From positions 1 to 34,870 of the forward strand of contig JALSLU010000147.1 of NCBI GenBank assembly GCA_026988125.1: a stretch of DNA of 34,870 bases, written 5' to 3'. The notes under the pieces were generated by a model. The model saw only the letters and a list, made by a program, of their open reading frames with translations, was not told the DNA's origin and did no database searches. Shown here piece by piece: positions 1 to 7,099 of this stretch. The first letter of the stretch is position 1. Every line of letters begins with the position of its first letter. Both the position numbers and the translations under genes were made by a program. Source of the stretch: Sulfurospirillum sp. (GTDB lineage: Bacteria > Campylobacterota > Campylobacteria > Campylobacterales > Sulfurospirillaceae).

Positions 1-264
1 CAATATATGTTTTATGAGCATAAAAAGTTTAGAGTTTAGCCCTGACCCCCTTCTAAACATGAGCCACAAATCCTTGGTGAACTTTTTAGAGATTTAGAGT
101 ATTAACTTGAATCACTAGCTATCTCTATGCAGATTTTTATAAAAATACTCACAAAAATCTCTGAAGTTAAAAATGTTCTCAAGGAGAATAAAAACTTTTT
201 ACAGATTATCGCTCTTCTTAGTGCTTATACGCAAAAAGAGTTGGGTTTTATGTGCGAAAGTTGA
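1..264 (+). pseudogene. Possible decayed coding remnant at the window edge
   Basis: No intact gene is visible in the first 360 bases. One forward frame (codons at positions 1, 4, 7 and so on) reads protein-like from about 106 to a TGA at 262-264, ending in a Leu/Lys-rich stretch and the residues GFMCES. Upstream in the same frame it is broken by stops at 37, 43 and 103. Another frame is open from the window edge to a TAG at 95-97, so the end of a neighbouring gene or a frameshifted gene are both possible. A short inverted repeat (GTTTAGA at 27-33, TCTAAAC at 53-59) encloses the segment with two of the stops. I do not recognise the family. The rest of the stretch, 265-360, holds the promoter of the next gene. 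Confidence 0.3.
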
Positions 265-294
265 GTAATATATTTTTATACTCAATCATTATAC

Positions 295-323
295 TTGACA
301 ATGTACATTTTTTAAGTTAAAAT
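295..323 (+). promoter_or_regulatory. Sigma70-type promoter of the superoxide reductase gene
   Basis: A perfect -35 TTGACA (295-300) is followed after 17 bases by TAAAAT (318-323). The 10-bp palindrome AATGTACATT (300-309) sits in the spacer and overlaps the last base of the -35, where a repressor dimer could bind. A purine-rich ribosome site (AAGGGG) precedes the ATG at 361. Confidence 0.75.
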
Positions 324-360
324 AGGATAAAATTTATCTTAATTAAGAAAGGGGAAAGAG

Positions 361-816
361 ATGAAGAGAAGAGATGCCTTAAAAATTGGAGCATTTGGCT
401 TAGCGGCAACTGCGATTCCAGCGGTTGCAAGCAGTAGTTATGAGGGGTTGAATCCATATTCTAAATATAGAGATAAGGTTATAAATAGAAATAGATACTC
501 CATGAGTGAAAAACCAACTAAAAGTGAGTTAAAACATACTCCGGAAATCAAAATAGGTAGTAAGGACGCTAAAGGATACACTTTAGTAGAGATAACCATT
601 GGACAGAAGGGTATTCTTCATCCTAGTTCTGATGCTCACTGGATAGATTTTATAGAGTTAAAAGCTGATGGAAAGTTGATTGATAGAGTACTTTTTGAGC
701 CAGGAAAATCTATGGGTTATGCTGCTTTTAAAGTTAAATTAGATGGAGTAAAATCTTTAACTGCTGTTGAAGGTTGTAACTTACACGGAATTTGGGAGCA
801 TACCGTCAAAATTTAA
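361..816 (+). CDS. Tat-exported superoxide reductase (neelaredoxin/class II-type desulfoferrodoxin family)
   Basis: The 151-residue protein would reduce superoxide to hydrogen peroxide at a mononuclear iron centre without making oxygen. The iron ligands of the family can be placed by eye: H59 in KHTP (preceded by the functional Lys, K58), H87 in LHP, H93 in AHW, and C139/H142 in the CNLHG motif near the C terminus. There is no N-terminal desulforedoxin domain, so it is the one-iron type. The N terminus has twin arginines (RRDALKIG) and a hydrophobic Ala-rich stretch ending near residue 24, a Tat signal, so the enzyme probably acts in the periplasm after cytoplasmic cofactor loading. Many SORs are cytoplasmic, so export is notable. 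It stands alone behind its own promoter and is followed by a hairpin. Family assignment is firm; substrate and location are inferred. Confidence 0.88.
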   Translation: MKRRDALKIGAFGLAATAIPAVASSSYEGLNPYSKYRDKVINRNRYSMSEKPTKSELKHTPEIKIGSKDAKGYTLVEITIGQKGILHPSSDAHWIDFIELKADGKLIDRVLFEPGKSMGYAAFKVKLDGVKSLTAVEGCNLHGIWEHTVKI

Positions 817-818
817 AT

Positions 819-844
819 AGAGTGGGGTATTTTGCACCCCCTCT
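819..844 (+). terminator. Hairpin after the superoxide reductase gene
   Basis: AGAG and GGGGT (819-828, one bulged T) pair with ACCCC and CTCT (836-844) around a 7-base loop. It lies between converging genes. No long T tract follows on the plus strand, so efficiency is uncertain. A second small stem (CTGAC, TTG, GTCAG) lies at 854-866 and covers the stop codon of the opposite gene. Confidence 0.55.
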
Positions 845-862
845 AATTAATAGCTGACTTGG

Positions 863-1450
863 TCAGTTAATGAACAAAGTGACAATTTCTTCTTTACTAC
901 TAAATCCGTTTTTTATTTTTATGAAGATTCCATTTGCTAAGAGAGAATTTTTTAATCCTTCTCCTATTTTGTTTGTTATCCAATAGTTTACTTTATAATC
1001 TTTTAAAAATTTAGGAAGAATTTGAGATGGTTTAGTGTTTGGTTTTGAAATGGGGTTTTCTATGTACTCTATTTTTTCTATATCACAGTTTTTGATTTTT
1101 ACTATTGCTATGAGTTGATTAAAATTTGATATGGACGAAAAATTATCTTCTTCGTTTATGCTTAGCGCTACATAAAAATCATCCTTTTTATCTATCACTT
1201 TTATTTCATATCCTAAAATTAATGCAGAGGCTACCTTTTTTCTGGCACTTTTTATAATTCTTGAGAGAGTAGGGCGAGATATATCCATCTGTTTTGCTGC
1301 ATCCTCTTGGTACATATCTTGAAAATCAAGTAAAAATATGGCTTCGATTTCATCACTGCTTAACTCAATAGTGCCATTTATGCTTTTTGGACAAAAACTT
1401 TTATGTTCAGGTTTGAATTTGCATTTTCTTTGAATCTTGCTTCTTCCCAT
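863..1450 (-). CDS. DUF134-family regulator with C-terminal NifX/NifB-like domain
   Basis: A 195-residue protein of the DUF134 family. The N-terminal ~90 residues carry a Cys/Lys-rich start (C10, C19) followed by a sigma-region-4-like helix-turn-helix; the recognition helix is around ISRPTLSRIIKSAR. The C-terminal half (~100-195) has the alternating strands of the dinitrogenase iron-molybdenum cofactor (NifX/NifB) fold often fused to DUF134. It is probably a DNA-binding protein sensing a metal cluster or small ligand. It is transcribed away from the SLAC1-type channel gene across a 104-base intergenic region, so regulation of that neighbour and itself is likely but inferred. The fold assignment of the C-terminal half rests on reading only. 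Confidence 0.75.
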   Translation of the reverse strand: MGRSKIQRKCKFKPEHKSFCPKSINGTIELSSDEIEAIFLLDFQDMYQEDAAKQMDISRPTLSRIIKSARKKVASALILGYEIKVIDKKDDFYVALSINEEDNFSSISNFNQLIAIVKIKNCDIEKIEYIENPISKPNTKPSQILPKFLKDYKVNYWITNKIGEGLKNSLLANGIFIKIKNGFSSKEEIVTLFIN

Positions 1451-1501
1451 AAATGCTCCTAGTAGTTTTTAAAATTATAGCATTATTTAAATTAAATTTT
1501 A

Positions 1502-1543
1502 TTGACATATGTTCAAAAAAATTGTATTCTTTCAAAAAAAATT
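1502..1543 (+). promoter_or_regulatory. Promoter and candidate operator of the SLAC1-type channel gene
   Basis: TTGACA (1502-1507), a 17-base spacer and TATTCT (1525-1530) form a good sigma70-type promoter. The palindrome ACATATGT (1505-1512) overlaps the -35. The direct repeat TTCAAAAAAATT occurs at 1512-1523 and, with one extra A, at 1531-1543, spaced about two helical turns and flanking the -10. These are plausible binding sites for the divergent DUF134 regulator. The ribosome site AGGAG lies at 1544-1548. Confidence 0.6.
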
Positions 1544-1554
1544 AGGAGTGTGTA

Positions 1555-2520
1555 ATGGAGTGTAAAGAGTGTGAACAAAATAGACTCAAGTTTTTCCCAA
1601 TAATGATGTATGCAATTATCATGGGAATGAGTGGCTTGACTATAATGTACCAAAAAGCCGGACATTTTTTAGGTTTTCCTCATATGATTGGAAATACGCT
1701 AATGTGGGTTACAACAGTATTGTTTGCAGTTGTAACTTTTATATATTTGCTAAAGTTTTTAAAGTACAAAGAGGCAGTTAAAAAGGAGTTTTCTCATCCA
1801 GTTAGAATCAACTTTTTTGCAGCAGTTTCTATATCTATGCTAATGCTTGCTATCATTTTCAAAGAGAGTTTTGTGAGTGTATCGGCAGGTTTTTGGTATG
1901 TTGGAACTGCTCTACATTTTCTTCTTACTATGTATACTATCTCTTTTTGGATAAATAATAATCAAGAGCTAGCTCACTCAAACCCTGCTTGGTTTATACC
2001 AATAGTTGGTAATGTTTTAGTACCTGTTGGAGGTGTTGGGTTTGCTAATTTGGGGATTTTAAGTTACTTTTTTAGTGTTGGACTATTCTTTTGGGTTGTT
2101 TTGTTTGCTATTATTTTAAATAGAATTATATTTCACCACCAACTTCCCCAAAAGTTTATGCCAACTCTTTTTATCCTTATAGCGCCACCAGCTGTGAGTT
2201 TTATAGCTTACTTTAAGATGTATGGTGTGATTGATCACTTTAGTATGTTTCTGTTTAATTTGGGACTGTTTTTTACTCTTTTGGTTGCATTTATGTATAA
2301 AAATTTTATGAAGATAAAGTTTTTTATCTCTTGGTGGGCATTTGTATTTCCACTTGCTGCTATGAGTATAGCCTCTATGATTATGCAGTTTAAGACTAAA
2401 GATATGTTGTTGATGTATCTCTCTTATAGTATGATTTTTGTAACAACAGCTGTAATTTCAGTTGTAATTTACCAGACACTCGTTCACATAAAGCGTGGTG
2501 AGATTTGTATTCAAGAATAA
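1555..2520 (+). CDS. SLAC1/TehA-family anion channel or transporter
   Basis: The 321-residue, highly hydrophobic protein fits the tellurite-resistance/dicarboxylate transporter (TDT, SLAC1/TehA) family: about ten membrane segments and the conserved segment NPAWFIPIVGNVLVPVGG around residues 143-160. Family members pass small anions such as chloride, nitrate, sulfite or dicarboxylates. The sequence alone does not reveal the substrate; in a sulfur-oxidising Campylobacterota a sulfur oxyanion is conceivable. The N terminus carries two cysteines (CKEC) before the first membrane helix. The gene has its own promoter, starts at ATG with a good ribosome site, and is followed after 14 bases by a small cytosolic protein gene, so the two are probably co-transcribed. 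Confidence 0.8.
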   Translation: MECKECEQNRLKFFPIMMYAIIMGMSGLTIMYQKAGHFLGFPHMIGNTLMWVTTVLFAVVTFIYLLKFLKYKEAVKKEFSHPVRINFFAAVSISMLMLAIIFKESFVSVSAGFWYVGTALHFLLTMYTISFWINNNQELAHSNPAWFIPIVGNVLVPVGGVGFANLGILSYFFSVGLFFWVVLFAIILNRIIFHHQLPQKFMPTLFILIAPPAVSFIAYFKMYGVIDHFSMFLFNLGLFFTLLVAFMYKNFMKIKFFISWWAFVFPLAAMSIASMIMQFKTKDMLLMYLSYSMIFVTTAVISVVIYQTLVHIKRGEICIQE

Positions 2521-2534
2521 AAGGAGAAGATTAG

Positions 2535-2924
2535 ATGAAAAAAACTATGTTTATGGATAAATATCCAGTATATACTTTAAGATTAGAAAAAGATGAGGTG
2601 TCTCAAAAGAGTTGTAGTGAGATAGTAGAGTATTTTAAAGAGAAGATTGATGCTCATAAAGTTGCTAAGTTTATAGCTATTTTTGATCATTATACTCATA
2701 CTAAAGAGCTAGATGGAGAGATAGAAGAGGGTATGATAGATGCAAAAAATATAGTATTTTGTTTTGGTGTTGCCATTGCTAACTCTAAAATTTTGGCAGC
2801 TCGCCCTAGAAGTATAGGAGTTTGTGAGTATGATGAATATTTTATGATAGAGTTCATAGAAGCTCCAAAAGAGGAGATGCATCAACTTATGGAGGATTGG
2901 GCTAAATCATTAGTGAAAAAATAG
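2535..2924 (+). CDS. Conserved hypothetical protein (possibly DUF6858 family)
   Basis: A 129-residue soluble protein without signal peptide or membrane segment. I recall similar proteins in Campylobacterota under a domain of unknown function (DUF6858), but cannot verify this. Visible features are two cysteines (C27, C77), an HYTHT segment near residue 52 and an acidic C terminus. It follows the SLAC1-type channel after 14 bases with a strong AAGGAG ribosome site and is probably in the same transcript. A role linked to channel regulation or to the transported anion is possible but unsupported. Confidence 0.7.
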   Translation: MKKTMFMDKYPVYTLRLEKDEVSQKSCSEIVEYFKEKIDAHKVAKFIAIFDHYTHTKELDGEIEEGMIDAKNIVFCFGVAIANSKILAARPRSIGVCEYDEYFMIEFIEAPKEEMHQLMEDWAKSLVKK

Positions 2925-2952
2925 TATAATATATAAAAAATTAAGGTGTATT

Positions 2953-3696
2953 ATGAAACTTTTACTAATAGGTGCAGGCAATATGGGTGGAGCCATGATA
3001 GAGGGGCTCAAACACCACGACTTAACAGTTGTTGAGAGATTCGATGAAAGGGCTAAGGAGCTAAAGAGGCTTTTTGCTGATGTTAAAGTTCTAGAGAAGG
3101 TGCCAAATCTAGATGGTTTTATAGTAATCTTAGCTATAAAACCACAGTCACTAGATAGTTTAAAAGTTGAAGGTAAGGCAAAAGGTGTTATTTCGATCTT
3201 AGCGGGAGTTAAATTAGAGAAATTAAAAGAGAAGATTGATTCTCAAATGTATGTAAGAGCTATGCCAAATATGGCAGCACTCGTTTGTAAATCTGCCACA
3301 TCTCTTTGTGGTGATGAAGGTTTGAAAGATGAAGCTATAGAGATTTTAAGCTCAATTGGAAAGTGCTTTTGGTTAGATAGCGAGGATGAGCTAGACATTG
3401 CTACAGGGCTTGCAGGTTCTGCTCCTGCTTGGCTTGCTTTGGTTGCAGAGTCGCTTAGTGATGGTGCTGTTAATTTAGGTTTAAAGAGAGATATAACCTA
3501 TGAGTATATTGCTCAGCTTTTTGAGGGAGTTGGAGCGGTTTTACAAGATGAGCATCCGGCACTTTTGAAAGATAAAGTAACCTCCCCAAAAGGAACAACT
3601 ATTGCAGGAATCAGCAAGCTAGAAGAGAGTGGAATTAGAGATGCCTTTATGAAGGCTATGGAGTCTTCTTATAAGAGAGCTAAGGAGCTATCTTAG
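2953..3696 (+). CDS. proC: Pyrroline-5-carboxylate reductase
   Basis: Last step of proline synthesis: NAD(P)H-dependent reduction of 1-pyrroline-5-carboxylate. At 247 residues it is slightly shorter than the ~270 of most ProC. The N terminus has the Rossmann dinucleotide motif GAGNMGGAM (residues 7-15); RAMPNMAA (~103-110) and the C-terminal family motif around VTSPKGTTIAGI (~209-220) are diagnostic. A TATAAT hexamer at 2925-2930, overlapping the 3' end region of the upstream gene, could give it a separate promoter. Its 3' end overlaps the convergent small membrane protein gene by 4 bases. Confidence 0.93.
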   Translation: MKLLLIGAGNMGGAMIEGLKHHDLTVVERFDERAKELKRLFADVKVLEKVPNLDGFIVILAIKPQSLDSLKVEGKAKGVISILAGVKLEKLKEKIDSQMYVRAMPNMAALVCKSATSLCGDEGLKDEAIEILSSIGKCFWLDSEDELDIATGLAGSAPAWLALVAESLSDGAVNLGLKRDITYEYIAQLFEGVGAVLQDEHPALLKDKVTSPKGTTIAGISKLEESGIRDAFMKAMESSYKRAKELS

Positions 3697-3905
3697 CTCT
3701 CATCTTTATATAGAAATGGAAAAATTTTTCTAACTAATTTTGGTTTGTATCCTGTATAAGCTCCCCAGCAAGCAACTATGATCAAACTTAGCCATAAGGG
3801 GGCACCAAGATAAAAAGTTAGAGAAAAAATTACAAAACTAATTGCAACTATAATGGCGAAGTCAATGATGGTATCTACTATATTTGATGAGTTTTTATTT
3901 TCCAT
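3693..3905 (-). CDS. Small two-helix membrane protein, unknown function
   Basis: A 70-residue protein with two hydrophobic stretches (~11-32 and ~36-50) and a basic tail (KPKLVRK), suggesting an inner-membrane hairpin with the tail in the cytoplasm. I do not recognise a family. It converges on proC with a 4-base overlap at its 3' end and is divergent from the YigZ-family gene, whose likely start is 45 bases away. Confidence 0.6.
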   Translation of the reverse strand: MENKNSSNIVDTIIDFAIIVAISFVIFSLTFYLGAPLWLSLIIVACWGAYTGYKPKLVRKIFPFLYKDES

Positions 3906-3949
3906 CTAGGTTGTATCCTTTTTGTCGTGATTATACTATAGGGAGTGTT

Positions 3950-4546
3950 ATGTTTACAATAAAAGAGCAGTATGAAATTGAAATTGAGGTAAAAAAATCT
4001 ACTTTTATATCACATTTAGTAACTATTTGTAATTTTGAATCTTTATACATAGAGTTAAAAAAGATTCATCCAAAAGCTAACCACATTGTGTGGGCTAAAA
4101 GATACTTAAATGAGTACAATCAAGTAGTGGAAAATTGTAGTGATGATGGGGAACCAAAAGGAACATCAGGACCTCCTATTTTAAATGTTATGAGAGGTTT
4201 TGAACTTATAGAGTGTGGATTGCTTGTTGTTAGATATTTTGGTGGAATTAAGTTGGGAACTGGTGGGTTGGTTAGAGCCTATGGAAGCAGTGCTAAAGAG
4301 GTTATAGCCAATGCTAAGTTGGTTGAGTATGTAAAAAAGGAGAAACTTGATTTTTTTACAATTTATAGCATATGCGACAGATTTGAGCATTTTATAAAGA
4401 AAGAGGGTTTGGAAATTATAAAAAAAGAGTATCTAGCCGATGGGGTAGAGTGGAGTTTAAGGTTGAGTGAAGTTGAAAAATCTAAATTTTTAGACTTTGC
4501 AACCTCTTATAAAAGAGGTGTTTTTAAATTATTAGTGGAACAATAA
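3950..4546 (+). CDS. YigZ/IMPACT-family protein
   Basis: About 198 residues from the chosen start. The N-terminal IMPACT domain is clear: KSTFISHL near the start, HIVWAKRY, the SDDGEPKGTSGPPIL motif and VVRYFGGIKLGTGGLVRAYG. The C-terminal ~70 residues match the usual second, ferredoxin-like domain. The bacterial members are of unsettled biochemical function; the eukaryotic homologue IMPACT acts on the GCN2/GCN1 translation-control pathway. The open frame extends upstream to an ATG at 3884, but that would overlap the divergent gene and lacks a ribosome site; ATG 3950 has GGGAGTG just upstream and gives the normal family N terminus. The 3' end overlaps pgpA tail to tail by 23 bases. Confidence 0.87.
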   Translation: MFTIKEQYEIEIEVKKSTFISHLVTICNFESLYIELKKIHPKANHIVWAKRYLNEYNQVVENCSDDGEPKGTSGPPILNVMRGFELIECGLLVVRYFGGIKLGTGGLVRAYGSSAKEVIANAKLVEYVKKEKLDFFTIYSICDRFEHFIKKEGLEIIKKEYLADGVEWSLRLSEVEKSKFLDFATSYKRGVFKLLVEQ

Positions 4547-4994
4547 ACTCAATATAAATTTTCCAAGATCCAGCACTACATATCCCTGCAAACATACCAG
4601 CAAGCAAGTCATCTCCAACAACTCCAAGTCCTCCTTTTACATCTCTATCCACCCTGCCAATTATTGATGGTTTATATATGTCAAATGCTCTAAAGTAGAT
4701 AAAACTTAATATAATTTGAAAAGGGTTTGCTGAAGCAATACAGAGTGCTAACCATTGACCAACTACTTCATCTATGACTATGCTTTTATCATCATGAGTG
4801 TTGGTATCTTTTTCATACCTATTAATCTCTTTTATCGCTACAACGCTTATGAGTATGGTTAGTAGGAATAGAGTATCTATTGGAAAATAATTTAAAATTA
4901 CTAAGGCTAGCAAAAGTGCGGCAAAACTTCCAACAGTTCCAGGTGCTTTTGGAGATAAGCCTGTATAAAAAAATGTTAAAAATATTTTTCTCAT
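4524..4994 (-). CDS. pgpA: Phosphatidylglycerophosphatase A
   Basis: Dephosphorylates phosphatidylglycerophosphate to phosphatidylglycerol in the inner membrane. The 156-residue protein has the PgpA signatures: SPKAPGTVGS near the N terminus, IVIDEVVGQWLAL (~71-83), FRAFDIYKP (~99) and the GLGVVGDDLLAGM active-site segment (~122). It contains several membrane helices. It is the last gene of the minus-strand cluster ispDF, regulator, Sat-like, pgpA, starting 8 bases after the Sat-like stop codon. I remember the same order in C. jejuni (Cj1607-Cj1610). Confidence 0.9.
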   Translation of the reverse strand: MRKIFLTFFYTGLSPKAPGTVGSFAALLLALVILNYFPIDTLFLLTILISVVAIKEINRYEKDTNTHDDKSIVIDEVVGQWLALCIASANPFQIILSFIYFRAFDIYKPSIIGRVDRDVKGGLGVVGDDLLAGMFAGICSAGSWKIYIEFIVPLII

Positions 4995-5002
4995 CAGAGC
5001 TC

Positions 5003-6199
5003 CTAAGTTAGTGACATTGTTTGGTGCAGATTCATAAGCTCAATGTAAAAATCCTTCTCATTATGACTCTCTAAAAGTCCCAAATTTGGAAAGATATTAT
5101 CGTATATCATTTGAATATTTTTAAACCTATTTGGGAACATTTCACTAAGAAGTATTGCAGATATATCTTTTCTAACTAAAACAGCTGGTGGTAGTATGCC
5201 CGCTTTTAAAATCTCCATAAGTGCTAGGGAGTTATATTTTATGTGGTGATGTTGACCGTGTGGACATGTATTTGTGCTTACTAAAGTTCTACATTCATTA
5301 CAGTAAACAAACTCTGAAATTATTTCAACTTCTATGTTTAAAGTTTTATATTTATCTAAGATAGACTTCATTTCATTTTTATCAAAATACATTCCAATGC
5401 CACTATGATTTTGACTTAGTACTAGTTTATTACAACCAAAATTGTATGCACATATACTATCTAGAACAGCATTGTTATATCCTGCAAATATGTAGGTATT
5501 TTCAAAAGGTACGATGACAACTTTATTTTTTGGAAGGTAGTTATCTGCAAAATATTGTAAAGTTTTTAAACGAAGTTCATACGAGATTATATCCTCATTG
5601 TATGGTTTTAGCAAAAACACGACAAGTAGATCAGTCTTTTCAAGGGTAACCCTTATGATTCTCTCATGTGCTCTATGAAATGGTTTTGCACTCATCATTA
5701 CCGAAGCTATCTTTTTAGCATTGATCTTCTTTTTGGCTTTTTTTATGATTTTTTTTGTATTTTTTATGTCATCAAAATCTAATTCATACTCTCCACTTAA
5801 AGCATAATCTCCCAATCTTTTTAAAAATAGTTGAATTTCAGGATTTGAAGTATCATAAAGACCAAAAATTTGCTCTATTCTTCTTTTTTTATCAATTTTG
5901 AACACTTCTTCAACAACTATAGTTCCCTTAACTTTTCCATCAACAACAAAATCTAGCACCTCCCCTTTTTTAGTTGTTGTTAAAACTCTCTCATTTTTTT
6001 TACCAAATGGTGCAATTATAAATGGAAAAGGAAATGGAACTCCTTTATAGTAACCTGTTTTATCTACCTCCATTGCCTCTTCTTTTCCCATAAGTCCAGT
6101 AACAGGTGATAAAATACCCTCTTTTGCCAAAGCAAGGGTTGCGAGTGCTTGCTTATCAATAAAAATTTTTCTATTAGTGTTTCTTTTTTGTAATTCCAT
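5003..6199 (-). CDS. ATP sulfurylase (Sat) family protein, probably non-catalytic
   Basis: The 398-residue protein aligns along its length with sulfate adenylyltransferase: N-terminal PUA-like part (1-~150), nucleotidyltransferase core, and the zinc motif C300-x2-C303 with TCPH (311-314). Key residues are altered. The sulfate/ATP motif QxRNPxHRAH reads MSAKPFHRAH (169-178): the HxxH is kept but Q, R and N are lost. The GRDHAG motif reads SQNHSG (262-267). The SGTxVR segment reads NSLALM (323-328). Sulfate activation is therefore doubtful; nucleotide or ligand binding may remain. Its start lies 26 bases inside the 3' end of the atypical response regulator gene, so the two are translationally coupled, and pgpA follows after 8 bases. 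Databases may label it sat. A divergent substrate or a sensory/scaffold role are alternatives; none is shown. Confidence 0.85.
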   Translation of the reverse strand: MELQKRNTNRKIFIDKQALATLALAKEGILSPVTGLMGKEEAMEVDKTGYYKGVPFPFPFIIAPFGKKNERVLTTTKKGEVLDFVVDGKVKGTIVVEEVFKIDKKRRIEQIFGLYDTSNPEIQLFLKRLGDYALSGEYELDFDDIKNTKKIIKKAKKKINAKKIASVMMSAKPFHRAHERIIRVTLEKTDLLVVFLLKPYNEDIISYELRLKTLQYFADNYLPKNKVVIVPFENTYIFAGYNNAVLDSICAYNFGCNKLVLSQNHSGIGMYFDKNEMKSILDKYKTLNIEVEIISEFVYCNECRTLVSTNTCPHGQHHHIKYNSLALMEILKAGILPPAVLVRKDISAILLSEMFPNRFKNIQMIYDNIFPNLGLLESHNEKDFYIELMNLHQTMSLT

Positions 6200-7067
6200 A
6201 CTTTTTCCTTTTTTCCCATAAACTTTTTCTTGAGATTCCTAGTTTTTTGGATAGCTCTGTATCTGGAAACTTATTTTGAAAATTTGAGATTATGTACTTT
6301 ACATAATCATCAATGCTAAGTATATCTCCTCTATCAAAAACTTTATTTTGTGTAGAAATTTCAATTTCATCTACAATGTCTTGTTCTTCATTTATATCTG
6401 TTGTGGATATAATGGCTCTTCTATCTACAAGTAGATTTAAAATTTTAGTTTTCTCACTCTTTTTGATATTTTGTAAATTTATCAAATACATTAGTTCTTC
6501 TTCAGGTGTTTTAATGATTTTTTCAATTGCATTTTCATTAGAGAGTGAAATAAATGTAAAAGGTTGGTTAATTTGAACTGAGTAGTGAAACATTATCGCA
6601 TCAGCATGCTTTTGAAAATTTGTTTTTAAAAGCACAGGTAGTTTAGTTTTCAAACTTATGGGTTGCAAATCACTACTTTCAAAAAGATTCTCTACATAAT
6701 CTTTATATGTTTTGTTTTCTCTTTTTAGAGCATTAAACTCTTTTAAATGTTGAAGTTTTCTTATGAGCTCCTCTATCATAAATGGTTTTTGAATATAGTC
6801 ATTTGCACCAGCTTTTATAGGGTTCGATACTGTATCATTGCTAATGTATGAAATCATTAAAATAATTATAGATGATTTGTACTTTTCAATTACTGGGTAA
6901 AAATTTTGTCCAGAAATATTTGTCGATAGCAACACAGCATCATATCTTTCATCTCGTATGGCATCTTTTACTGAGGCCGCAATTTTACAGGTATACCCAA
7001 TTTCTGTTAATTTTGAAGATATACTCTGTGCTAGGTATATCTCATTTTCCACTATTAAAATCTTCAT
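6174..7067 (-). CDS. Atypical orphan response regulator, HP1021/CemR (Cj1608) type
   Basis: 297 residues: receiver-like domain (1-~110), a shortened middle region, and a C-terminal Fis-type helix-turn-helix (~270-291, PDTELSKKLGISRKSLW). The phosphoacceptor Asp is Ser (S48 in LLSTNISG) and the acidic pair is E7/N8, while Lys94 (QKP) and S73 are kept, so phosphorylation is unlikely. The middle part reads like a collapsed NtrC AAA+ domain: ~143-175 aligns with the Walker A region and ~192-225 with Walker B, but the P-loop, catalytic acids and GAFTGA are absent. Helicobacter HP1021 and Campylobacter Cj1608 (CemR) are orphan regulators of this kind, reported to bind oriC and control energy metabolism and stress genes; HP1021 is described as redox-responsive. 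Only one cysteine (C27) is present here. The position between ispDF and the Sat-like gene matches C. jejuni. Confidence 0.88.
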   Translation of the reverse strand: MKILIVENEIYLAQSISSKLTEIGYTCKIAASVKDAIRDERYDAVLLSTNISGQNFYPVIEKYKSSIIILMISYISNDTVSNPIKAGANDYIQKPFMIEELIRKLQHLKEFNALKRENKTYKDYVENLFESSDLQPISLKTKLPVLLKTNFQKHADAIMFHYSVQINQPFTFISLSNENAIEKIIKTPEEELMYLINLQNIKKSEKTKILNLLVDRRAIISTTDINEEQDIVDEIEISTQNKVFDRGDILSIDDYVKYIISNFQNKFPDTELSKKLGISRKSLWEKRKKYGITKKKH

Positions 7068-7099
7068 TTCAAACTCTCCTTTTTATTGAAACAAATGCC

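Noticed and set aside
3884-3949. Upstream start for the YigZ-family protein
   Set aside because: It overlaps the divergent membrane protein gene, has no ribosome site and adds residues foreign to the family.
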